DNA of 64,000 bases from Ziziphus jujuba (lineage: Eukaryota > Streptophyta > Magnoliopsida > Rosales > Rhamnaceae): contig NC_083390.1 of assembly GCF_031755915.1 (NCBI RefSeq), positions 18,755,001-18,819,000 of the forward strand, written 5' to 3'. This document shows positions 13,415 to 24,800 of this stretch, in pieces; the first letter of the stretch is position 1, and every line of letters starts with the position of its first letter. The notes below the pieces were generated by a model. The model saw only the letters and a program-made list of their open reading frames with translations. It had not been told where the DNA came from and ran no database searches. The position numbers and the translations under genes are program-made.

Positions 13415-16400
13415 TTATATTTATATTTATAGTTAGACTCAGGTCAAGATGACCTGACTTTTTAAAATGACGATCCCGACCTTTGATTTTATCACCTGGG
13501 CTAAAAAAACGTAAAGCCCAGCCCAGTTGTAACAAATCGAATGTCAGGATTTAGGATTAAAGAGTCAGGTCATCCTAACCTGAGCCTCATCCTTGTATAT
13601 CCATATTTAGAAAATCTTTATTCATATTCTCATTGATAAATATAACAAGCAAGAAATAAAGATTAGAAACATTAATAAATATTGATTCAACACCAGTGAC
13701 AGTTTATTCGTCTCGCTCTTGAGGTGAGCACTAAGAAAAAACAAAATCATAGAAATAGCAGTACCACACATTAATTAGTACAATATATGATTAGATCATG
13801 ATATGGTTGCACCCAAAAAAAGGGAGGGCAGGAGTGGGAGAGAGATAGAGAGAGAATCATATTCTTGGCTTCTAGATATATAAACAGAGTAGGAAACTAG
13901 GTATAAATTATGTATATGAGGAAAGCAAATATATATAATATATTTTATATAACGTATATAAATGGTGGGTTGTGGGGAAGATGAAAAACAAAAACGGAAA
14001 ATAACAATATTAATTCGAGCATAATCATACAAAAGAGAAGTACCTCCATTGTGACATCATGATCTAAGAGCAGACTTGGAGCTGGGGTGTAATCCATAGG
14101 TCGGATTTGTGTGGGAGGAATTAATTCAGAGTCCCAGCAAACAAAGTAGATATCTCCATCAAGATCACTTCCAGAACATTCATTTGGATGAGGTCTAACA
14201 TTAAAATTTGGTTCGTACTATCAGTCACCAAGTTTAGAAGGAAAAACTTTTAAACAATAATGCAGAAAAACCAAGTAGTAAAGAGGCAAGCAGCACTCAT
14301 AATATGCTTTAAGAATTAGAAGTTTAAGAAAATTCCAACAGTAGATTCTAAATAACAAAAGTAAATTCTAGCAAGTACACTTTTTGGTTCAGGACTTTAA
14401 TTGCACGTGAGAGTGAAGATTGCTTAACCCAAATTTCAGGATATAGACCATGCAACTATGCAAGCAAATAATCCAATTTTCAAACTTAAAACGATAAAGA
14501 AAACTTATACTAGAGATATCTTTACACCATTTTTAGTGGCGACATATCCGAAACTGATACCCATTCAAATGTTCTGTAACATACTTGAAGTTGATGGAGT
14601 ACATATAAATAGAGGAGAGACAAGAAAAAGAGAGAGAGAAAAAGACAGGAAGTGTAAGCTCTAGGCATTGGGCTTCCAATGGTGGCGATGAAAATTCAAC
14701 ATTGATCATTTGGACTACAGTTTCTAGAATTTAGGTTTCATTGATAATTTCGAAAAGTATACCTACTTTCATATCTTATATATTCAAAACCAGATATGGT
14801 GTATAAATGCAAGACATTTTCCAATGCCTACACTTTATAATTAACACCTCATTAAAAAGATATTATATTGGACTACTGGAGATTTGTAACAACAGTTGCA
14901 ATGTTGCTATAAGTGCCAGAGAAGTATCTCACCTTGGTCCTTTCTGGGGAAATACTACACAATCCACCATATGGTGCAAAGCTGGCACATCCACAGCCTT
15001 CAAAACACGCACATCACCAGGATGTAAGCATGGGTTTTTTGCAACAACTACCCTTCCCTTAACAATAGAAGGCTGCTGTTTCCAACTGCTTCCTAGCATG
15101 GAGGAATCTTGAAAGAATTGCTTATATCTAGAGGCAGAAAATTGCACAAACACCTGCCCATATTCCAAGGTTCCAGTTTCATCTAAACATCCCATCAGTG
15201 CTCGTCCATTTGGGATATATATCCTTGTCTTCATCCGTAATTCCAGCAACTTTGATGCTCGAAATGTTTGCAGCATCATTGAAAGGTATGGCTCAGCATC
15301 AGGCTTATAACCGCATAGAAGCAACTCCTTTAGGATGTTGGTATTCTCTCCAGGAGGCATCAAGTCCAGAGCATCCTGTGCTCGTAATGGATCAATCAGA
15401 ATGGCATCAAGCTGCTGTACCACTTGCCTTTGCTTTTTCTGGAAAGCTTGATCCTCCACTCCAAGGGTAGACAAAAGATTAATCAACTGGCGATTCAGAA
15501 AACAAGACCGAAATTTACTCCATGCTAAAACATCGAGCTTTATATTATCTGATTCATACTTGCACATACTCGTCCTCAGCGATAATTTGAATGATGAGGT
15601 TGGATCAACAGCCACAACACCTTTGTACCCACCATATCGAATCTGAAAGGCAGATGGTGTGACCCCATGACAGCCACATTTTAAGGCCACTTTCCTAGCA
15701 AATTGGGAAGATATTTTTCCAATCCCATCAGAGAAAGCATATTTCACTCCATCATACTCAACCTCTATATCAGGAATTTTTTCAATTTCATGCCTACCAA
15801 CACTAAGAGTTTCTGTCGAAGAACCAAAGGATTGACCCAGTCTAGCTGCATATTTTGCTACATTTCTTATCTGGCGAAAATCTCCCATCCATGCTCTTAT
15901 GTCAACGGCAGTAATTCCATTGCTAGGAGCAAACATCCATGTAGAATTTTCCCGTAATTGACTTGACGAAAATGCAAGAAATTCAAATTTCTTCTCACCA
16001 ATTACAATTCCATTTCTAAGAATAGAAAGAATCCTGCCATAGAGTTCAGTTTTTCTATCCTCATTTGCAGTAGAGTTACATGGAGATAAATCTGTTGAGT
16101 ACATTTTATCAAGCTCCTCATCAACAAATGAAACACGAAGAAAGTTCTCAATATCATTGGGATAATTGCGTAACACACGATTTGAGATATTTTTCTCTGG
16201 ACCATAAAAATAGACTTTACATGGAGTTATTTGGACCCTGCGCACATATACCAACCCATCATCCAAGGACATTGCTGATGATTTTGGATTTCTTTTTGAT
16301 GTCTTGTTCTTTCTGTATTGCTCATTAAGCCAGGTTGAAGGTTCATAGCAGCATTCTTTCAAATTATATAGTTTATCCAGGGCATCTTCTATACATGCAA

Positions 16401-18364
16401 TATTATTTCTACGTGGATCAACCATCCTATAAAAATCAACATCCAGTGTTGGCCCTGTAAGACACCCGTGCTGGAGCAGTGAGTTAATTTTAAATAAGAT
16501 ACCATATGGTAAATCAACACCTAAAGGAGGACCAACAATGGGAACTAGATCCAGGCTGCAAGAAAAGGAGGAACCAGGCTCTAAGCTAAATCTCCCTCCA
16601 TTCTCTTTGTAATAAGCAAAGTTTTCGCGAAAATTTGGAAGTTGGGGACCACTAGGAAGCTCCAAACATAGCGATGAAGACTGACCAATACAGCATGATG
16701 GAGTGAAATCGATTGCCCGAACCCATTGATCATCAAGGGTATCCTTGAAAAAGTTAGAGAAAGGGCCTTCATAAACGTTGCTGGAAGAGCATACATCCTT
16801 CTTATAAATTCGGGGGGCACCAAGCAACTAACAATATATAACAAACATGTTAAGACTCCTTTTAAGACCTTAGGTATGTGCAAGCAGAGAAAATTATAAG
16901 CATTGTCAAATCACAGAGAAGATAAATTGTTCACCAATTAAAGTTGCAACAGTAAAATGCAGAACTTAAATTCAGGGATTTCAAAAGATTAGTTATCAGA
17001 ATTATATTGAAGAACAGAATCCCATCTGACCTTTCATAGGATAATTATAACATCATACAATTTGATAACAAAATCTCTCTATAATCTGTAAGCAACTTTT
17101 CTCTGGAACAACTACAGGCAATAAGAAAGTAAAAGTTTAAATAATAGAGCAAGCTGTCAAGAAGAGATCATAATTCATAAAAGAGGAACACTTGGCTGCA
17201 ATGAGGGCTAGGCAACATATGTAATAAATTATTTCTCTTGGATGGTGCAAAGTTTTCTAAACTACCACAACAAAATAAATCGAATATGAAAAAAAAAAAA
17301 AAAAAAAAAAACAAATTCAAAACAAATTCACTTTACCAGTTGCAATACTTAATTAAATGTGCTATTCAGTGGAGAAAGCAATCTAGTCTGGTAAAACTCA
17401 ACCAAGGCATGCTTTAATAATATAATAATCAATTTTCTTTTGCAATGTATTAATGATAAGGATCCATTTTCTATTATAAAAAACACCTCTTTACAGATTA
17501 TTTGCAAAATTTAAATTTATCAATATTATGGAATCTACTAAATTTTTGGATAGTGTAAATTTTCCAGTAGTTATCAAACTAAAAAATTTAGATTTCTCAC
17601 ACACTGTAGTATAGCATTGAAGAAAAGCAAGCCATGGAAACATCCACAAGAGTCTACAATAATCCTTAGTTTTCTGAAAATACTACCAACCACAAATTTC
17701 ATATAGCATGAAAAGCAAATTTGACATGGAAAAGATACAAATTATTCAATCCCTGGAGCAGATACCAAAAGGATTTGGTGAATGTCAAAAGTATTAATAG
17801 AAGATATTATAGAATTTTCCATCCATAATAAATAAATCAACTAGGAACCTGAATCAAAAGATATTTAACAGCTTCACGACGAGGACGCTGTAGTTGAATC
17901 TGCCATAAGTTCTCATAGGAAAGCTGAAGCTTATATTCAATGTGCTGGTGTTTGAAATAAAAATGTAGTTGCCGTAGTCCATTCCCAAACTCTACAGAAA
18001 CATTCACCTCTTTCCACAGAACAGAAAACTTTTCCCTTGAGACCTGACAGCCAAAATACAGTGTAATGTTTTGCAACCTATGCAAAATGGTTCTTGGCTT
18101 TGGTACGATATCAACTTCCATTACTCGAGCCTTGATATAGAACCATCCATACCTTAGGCGTTGTCTTGGCAAGAAAATAATAGATTCAACATCTTTGGCC
18201 GAAGTGAATTGAACAGTAGCATAAGATTTTGAAGCCTGATTCCTGTGTTGGCGGACCTTAATAGCATAAACAGTTCCTTCCCCTGTATATCGCTCCAAAA
18301 ATTCCTTAACAGTATCTGCAGATACACTACCAGGGAATCCAGACAACTGTACAGTCTTAGCCAT
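11701..18364 (-). CDS. RDR1: RNA-dependent RNA polymerase 1 (RDR1), copy A
   Basis: The minus-strand exons are 18364-17849, 16827-14933, 14194-14044 and 12540-11701 (TGA stop at 11703-11701). Together they make 3402 nt, or 1133 aa, with no break. RDR1 copies single-stranded RNA into dsRNA that feeds Dicer-like small-RNA production; the family is known for antiviral and salicylate-induced roles. Visible features are an RRM-like N-terminus (MAKTVQLSGFPGSVSADTV, then GEGTVYAIKV), the RdRP core in exon 2 with FSDGIGKISSQFARKVA and QIRYGGYKGVVAVDP, KNPCLHPGDVRVL at the end of exon 2, and the catalytic DLDGD at residues 814-818 (14152-14166), followed by IYFVCWD. The C-terminal exon begins EVQEYFANYIVND. 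Start 18364 aligns with MGKTI-type starts in copies B and C; an in-frame ATG at 18460 lies in the probable leader region. The introns are 1021, 738 and 1503 bp. It is a close paralog of copy B. Confidence 0.95.
13438..13584. repeat. MITE in intron 3 of RDR1-A
   Basis: The ends are inverted copies. CTCAGGTCAAGATGACCTGA at 13438 corresponds to the reverse complement of TCAGGTCATCCTAACCTGAG ending at 13584. The core is about 147 bp, with an internal GCCCAGCCCAG block, and is preceded by (CT)n(AT)n. Copy B lacks it: its third intron (22697-22909) is only 213 bp. The insertion therefore follows the A/B duplication or was lost from B. Confidence 0.65.
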
Positions 18365-19500
18365 ACGAACAAAGCGAATTTCGCAGCAGTTTTGCTGCTT
18401 CACACTGACACCCATTAAACATACCCAAGATTCAGCTTGCATCCATACAATAATTTTCAATGATATGAAATCAAAATCTACATTTGTAAAAACAAATCAA
18501 AACTCTTATGCAGAATTCAATAGTGAAACCAATATGGAAAATCTTATGCATTTAGATCAAAAGTCAAATGGCCCCTTTGGAAGCAAGAATGTATGAGAAA
18601 AATTAAGAGATACATGAGTAATGTGACACCAAAACTTTGTTCTAGTTTCACCCTTAAAATGTATTAACTTTTAATTTGTCTTCCATTTTTTTCTGTTGAA
18701 ATAACTTGGAAATAAATAATGCAATGTTCAATATAGGGAAAGGAAATTGGTTTATGTAGTAACTTTCATTTTAAATAAACAGTCAAGGGAACTAGAAAAG
18801 GGAGGCCTAATTTTGCTGCTTAGTTCTCCATGATTTCAAATTGATAAGTAGAATTTCACATGCAACGGAAAACATATGTTAAAATGTTAACCAAGAACAA
18901 ATTTGTAAGCAAGCAATCAAAATCCATCCAAGTCCACAGACCATGCTCTCTTATAGTAAGAAACCATTCAAAAGATAGAAAGATAGAAAAGGAAAGACAA
19001 AGAAAAAAGTACATACAAACTTAAGTAATTAAACTTCCAAAAGATTACAATTAGGGGATATAAAGCAAAATTTTAATCAACAAAGTGAAAGGGGAAGCAT
19101 TGCCAGAAAAAAGAACAAAAATAAAAGCAAAAAAGCATTTGGTAACACTGGGCACACCCATAGATCAAACAAAATCATTCTATCACCGTGAAAAAAAAAA
19201 AAAAAAAAGTTGAAAAACATGCTCAGACTCAGAGGAGATCAAAAACCCACAAAAATAATCAAAACCATGAAAGCAAAGGAAACCCACAATGTCACAAAAC
19301 TGCAAGAAGAAAAAGAAGAAGAAGAAGAAGAAAGAAGTTGATCAGAAACGTACCAAAAAGAGAGTGAATGTTCACACCCAAGAGTGACCAAAAAAAACCT
19401 TGCTCACTAAGCAAAAGCCCAAGAACATGAACAAGGCAAAAGAACAAAGAGAATGAGTCTCTTTTTCGTCAACCTTTATGGTCAAATCTTCACTGAAATC
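18365..19500 (-). other. Probable 5' leader exon and leader intron of RDR1-A
   Basis: On the minus strand a block at about 19480-19355 is clearly related to 29400-29240 upstream of copy B: both carry TGGCGATTT..AGTGAA, GGTTGACG, and GAGCAAGGTTT. Each block ends in a plausible donor (TTG|GTACGT with the exon ending at 19354; in B, CTGG|GTATGC ending at 29240). An acceptor a little upstream of the ATG would remove an intron of roughly 1 kb. This is inferred from the conservation between copies; no transcript evidence is available. Confidence 0.45.
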
Positions 19501-19595
19501 GCCATTTGTTTACAGAATTTAAAAAAAAAAAATTTAAAAAAAAAAATAATATATTTCCACACTGACTCTAGTCAAAAAGAGAAAAAGAAAAAGTA

Positions 19596-19626
<31 letters not shown>

Positions 19627-19699
19627 TTTAAAAAAAAGGAAAAAAAAGGAAAGTCATTCCCTCCTTCGCGGATGCGTTTTTCCTCAACAACATATTTGT

Positions 19700-19845
19700 G
19701 CTGACGTGGGAATCCCACGTTTGCATGAGCTATGTCACCCAGTGATCTTCCCTCTTTCTTTTTGAAAAGAAAATTTACTCACACTCATTTGAAACTGACG
19801 CGTTTCCATACTTGATTGGTCACTTTGACCTTTGCGTTTGACTTT
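19700..19845 (-). promoter_or_regulatory. Upstream region of RDR1-A with TGACG and W-box motifs
   Basis: Upstream of the inferred leader are TGACG at 19702-19706, set in an inverted repeat ACGTGGGA-A-TCCCACGT (19704-19720), and two W-box cores, TTGACC (19825-19830) and TTGACT (38-43 of the 19800 block, 19838-19843). TGACG is the core for TGA bZIP factors and TTGAC for WRKY factors, both linked to salicylate responses. The homologous stretch upstream of copy B keeps the same order of motifs. Function is inferred. Confidence 0.45.
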
Positions 19846-19860
19846 TTCATTTAAATATCC

Positions 19861-21871
19861 TACTTTGCTAACACGTTACAACTTTGCTCTGAGCTCGAGC
19901 ACAGTCGATCATAACTTTTTCAGAGCATTTAAATTTAATTTAATTAATTTAACTCATACACTGCAAAGTGAGTTGAGCTTTACCTTCTATATAATTTTTT
20001 TAATAAATTCATTAATTAGTACACAATTTTTTATGTATAATTGTAATTAAAATTTTATATTTTTTAAATATTAACTTTTTTTTATATATGATAATGGAAA
20101 AAAAAAAAAGAGAAGGTAAGTTACAATTATTTATAGAAAAATAAAAAATAAAAAGTAACTATTAATGTACCAGTGAAATATACTAAAAAAATTTATTTTT
20201 TATTAAAATCTTTAAAAATGCTTTTCATTTAAAAATTATGCTTTACGAAATGAAGAGCATTGACGAAGATGCTCTTGTATGATTGGTTATCTTATTTTTT
20301 CCCTTTTTAATTTTGCTTTATAGAATCTTTTTATTTTATTTTTTTTTTCTAGGCTTTTTCGTTTTTCACTCTATAGTTTCAAGCTCTTCATCAACAAAAT
20401 AATAATATAAACTTGAAAGTTGGAATTAAGAGAAAGAAAATAATAAGAGATGTTGAAAATATAAGATTTTAAAATATATATATATATATATAATCTACCA
20501 AAATTTGGTTTGAAACTTTTTTCCAAAATCCTTAAAAATAAAATTTAAAAAAAACAAAACAAAACAAAACAAAATGCATATCTAAGGGAAGAATATATTT
20601 CAAAATTTTGAATTAGTTAAAGTTTCCCATATAATTCCATTAAAATTTTCATCATATATTTCCATGGTAATTATTTCAGTTTTTGAACAAAAATTCCATA
20701 ATATTCACCATTTTTTAAATATTTACCTTTTTCTTGCCACTCTTTTGATTTTTACGGCGGTGTTGTAAAACATACATAATAACAATACTTATACGCTTTT
20801 AATTTGAAATTTCTAAAGCTACGCTGTATGTCAACATTTTTAAATCGTCAAGTCATGAATATTTTCTCAGATTATCATGTTATGAGTAATCTTCAGTCAT
20901 TTTTAGAATTATTATCTTCTTATAAGTTTAATAAGAAAAAAATATAAATATAAATAGATATATATATATATATATATATAAAAGATGACATTGAAAATCA
21001 TTTGAAATAATTTATAAAATTTAAACTCATTTCAATATATATGTATACCCATTTTACTTTATTAAACTAAAATTTATTTTTAATATTGATTGGATTTTTT
21101 CAATGAATTTGATTTCATCTTTTAAATAAGAATCAATGATCATTAAATATTATGAATATTGTATATATATATATATATATATTGTGAATATTATATATAT
21201 AAATATATTGCTACAAATGAGTCGCTATTATAATAGTCATTAATTATTAATCACTAATGTATATTTACCTTTTTAATAAAATAATAAATTTTAAAGAAAA
21301 TCCCCTAGCTCATTTTCCTTTTTTTCTCTTCTTCTAAATTTCAAATATTTATCTTTTAATTTTTTTTTTTTAAATTCCCGCTAGCAGCCAATGTTTGGTT
21401 TAGTAGTAATCAATTTTAATTTTTATTAAAAAATAATGATGCTGAGCAAATCGAAACCATGTATCATTTATTTTAAAGATGCTTATTAGACAGTTTATTC
21501 TCTCTTTTAGTACTAGCAGTGGTCTAATTTCAATATATATATATATATATATATATTAATGTGGTCGTCAACATCCTTCAATATGTCGTCCAAGAATGTT
21601 TTTTCAACCCACACTATGTTACGGGATGTTAGCTGGATTGATATATTTGCAATAATGTAATGAAAATCAAGAAAAGAAACCAAATATCTCTAGGAAAAAG
21701 ATTATTACTTGCAAGCTTCAGCACCAGAAAATGGATTTAATTTACAATGGATGATGATATGCATTTCGCAGTCAAATTATTCCAATCCGAAAACACATTC
21801 ACACACTAAGACAAGCCTAAACACAAACTTTTTTTACAGGTCGAAATGATCATTGTTTCAACAGAAATTTC
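19861..21871. other. Intergenic AT-rich DNA between RDR1-A and RDR1-B
   Basis: No supported gene is present. There are several (TA)n microsatellites (about 20476-20492, 20958-20981, 21163-21181, 21534-21556) and poly-T tracts. A 33-bp word at 20352-20384 recurs with one mismatch at 62959-62991. The last 250 bp are the 3' flank of RDR1-B. Confidence 0.65.
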
Positions 21872-24800
21872 TCAATTCAACCGCAGGCCATAACCAAAAT
21901 GTTCTTCAAGAGAAGACAGCCCCAGACGCCTTCTTATACTTGCTTTATCCTTCTTGATCTCAACCAGCCTATCATAAACACACCACGCGAAGCTCAGATA
22001 ATGATCACGGTTCATGCCCTCGTTGTAAGAACCCCAATAGCTATGGTGATATGTGACATGGTACCAAGCAGAAGCCTTTGCATACAAGTCATCAGATTCA
22101 CTTCTCTTCTCATTGAACCAGTTCCTGGCTTCCTTCCTCAAAGCCCTCACGGCCATGTTAATAGACTCTGCATCCCGTCTCTTCGTAAAAGATTTCGACA
22201 TTCTCAGGATGCTCCCGCTGAGTATTTCAGCTTCGGTTTTGATCCCATAATAGTCTAACAGATTCCCCAACTTGTAGTCATAACTGTTTTTGTAATAGCA
22301 AGCATCATCGAGGTAATCCTCGAAGCCATCAACTTCCATGTCAGGGTCATATGACTTCCTCGCAACTTCACTAGTGAAGGACCTGATAGAGCTGGTATTT
22401 GGTGCAATGTCTTTCACCTCGCGGAAAAGCTTTCCGATCACGTTCTGTGATTCGTATGTTTGTTTATCAGGCTTTTCCATGAAATCAGGATACTCTTTGA
22501 CATGCAGATGAGGTGGTATCACAGCTGGTATGCCTGTTTTTGGAAAATCAACAGCTATCGAAAACAATCTTGCAAGCTCTACACAAGGACTGCTCATGGC
22601 TTTGCCGTACTCCTTATCTGCAAAAACAGTGTGAGCATTGGCAATGATCCCCAAGCTGTCATTGACTATATAGTTGGCAAAATATTCTTGGACTTCCTGC
22701 ATCATAAGAATATATAAATCTAATTAGTATTCTTTGCTCTCTCTCTATATCTCTCTCTATACACACATGCACAAACATAGAAGCAGAATGCCGTCTAAGG
22801 GCATGAGGGAAGAGAATTATACGCATAACAGCAAATTATATATGTGCACACATTAAGGAAAAGAAAAAAAGGAAACAAAAAATAAATAAATTCGCATAGC
22901 GAGAAGTACCTCAATTGTGACATCATCATCTTTAAGCATACTTGGTGCTGGGGTATAATCCATAGGTTCGATTTGGTGTCGAGGAATTAATTCAGGATCC
23001 CAGCAAACAAAGTAGATATCTCCATCCAGATCACTTCCAGAACATTCATTTGGGTGAGGTCTAACACATTTACGATTCAGTATCAGATCAGTCACAAGGT
23101 TCATAAGGAAAATGCATAGAAACCAAGTAAAAGCACAGGCAAGCCGGACTGTAATACACTTAAACATTAAAAGTTTTAAGAAAATTCCAGTAATAAATTT
23201 CTGTCATTACAAACTAAACCTCGACACATTTAAACAAATAAATATTTGCCCTACACCAAGTAAATTATCAATACTGTTTTTGTTAAAAAAAAAAAATGCA
23301 TGCAGTGGAAAATAAATTAATAAAGACTGCATCACACAGTGCGAGCAGATTTGATGATTCAGGTGCATGTGAAAGTGAAAATTTAAGTACCACCCGAAAT
23401 TTTAGAATATAGAACTACAATCAACTACGAAATTTTCAAATTTAGACATTAAGGAAAGCTTCTACAATGTTTCCACCATTTGTATTGAGCCACATATCCC
23501 AATCCCATACTCATTCAAAAGTTTTTCCAGACTTTAAGAAATTGTCTGTGTAACATATCGAACGTAACACCACAATGAGAAAGAAGGAGAGAAAAGAAAG
23601 AACAAAATAAGGGGAAGGATGCTCTTGGCACTAGGCTTTTTGTGGCTGAAGGGCACTGTGGAAGTTTTCTTAGCTTGTTGGCAATGGAGGTGAAGTTGGG
23701 CTATGATGATTCAACATTAATATTATGAGTCAGTCACAGCTTCTTAAAATAGGAATTACGGATGAATAACAAGAAGCGATTGCACAGAGATAGAGATGAA
23801 AGGAGGCTGCCAAAATTGAAAAACTCCGATATTTTATGTTTAAACAAACCCAAAATTGGAACCCAATTCCAATAGGGCCTATTTACATATTCATTTAATG
23901 ACAAACAAAGAAATCCTAAGCAGACATAAATAGTCTCAAAACAAATAAAAAAAATTCTAAATTAACTTAATATGTTTGACATAAAGAAACACTAAAGAGA
24001 CATTACCAACTATCAACCTCCTGATCCTCAAAAGCATACAATGAACTTCATGAGATTTTCCACAGCAATGATTTTTGTCTACCATGCTCAGTAAACCTAC
24101 TTAAATTTTTTTCCTTTTTTTATTCATATATTTAACCAGAATATATGGTATTCGTGTATAAAATTCATGAGTCTGTTCCTTAAGTCTAAACAATATAACT
24201 AAAATTATAAAAATAAAAAAAATAAAACAGGAATACTGAAGATATGTAATATCGTTTTCAATGTAGCTTAAGTACCAGAAATGTATCTCACCTTGATCCT
24301 TTTTGTGGAAATACCACGCAGTCTACCATATGGTGCAATGCTGGCACATTCACAGCCCTCAAAACACGCACATCCCCCGGGTGTAAGCATGGGTTTTTCG
24401 CAACAACTACCCTGCCGGTAACAATAAAACGTCGCTGTGTCCCACTGCCACCAACCATGGGGGAATCTCCAAATTGCCTATATCTTGAGCCAGAAAATTG
24501 CACAAACACCTGCCCATATTCCAAGGTTCTAGTTTCATCTAAACATCCCATCATAGCTCTTCCATCTGGGATGAATATCCTTGATTTAATACGTAACTCC
24601 AGCAACTTTGATGCTCGAAATGTTTGCAGCATCATTGAAAGGTATGGCTCAGCATCAGGCTTATAACCGCATATAAGCAACTCCTTAAGGACGTTAGTAT
24701 TCTCTCCAGGAGACATCAAGTCCAGAGCCTCCTGTGCTCGTAACGGATCAGTCAAAATGGCATCAAGCTGTTGCACGGCTTCCCTTTGCTTTTTCAGGAA

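Noticed and set aside
14807..15112. Plus-strand open frames opposite RDR1-A and RDR1-B exon 2 (for example 14807-15112, 15198-15470, 15703-15957)
   Set aside because: They are antisense shadows of conserved RdRP coding sequence, with no domain of their own.
18365..18460. N-terminal extension of RDR1-A from the ATG at 18460
   Set aside because: The extra 32 residues have no counterpart in copy C. The region probably spans the leader intron acceptor, and the family starts at M-[GA]-[KR]-T.
19453..19704. 83-codon frame of Lys/Ile/Phe/Tyr-rich sequence
   Set aside because: Translation of poly-A and TA repeats in the RDR1-A upstream region.
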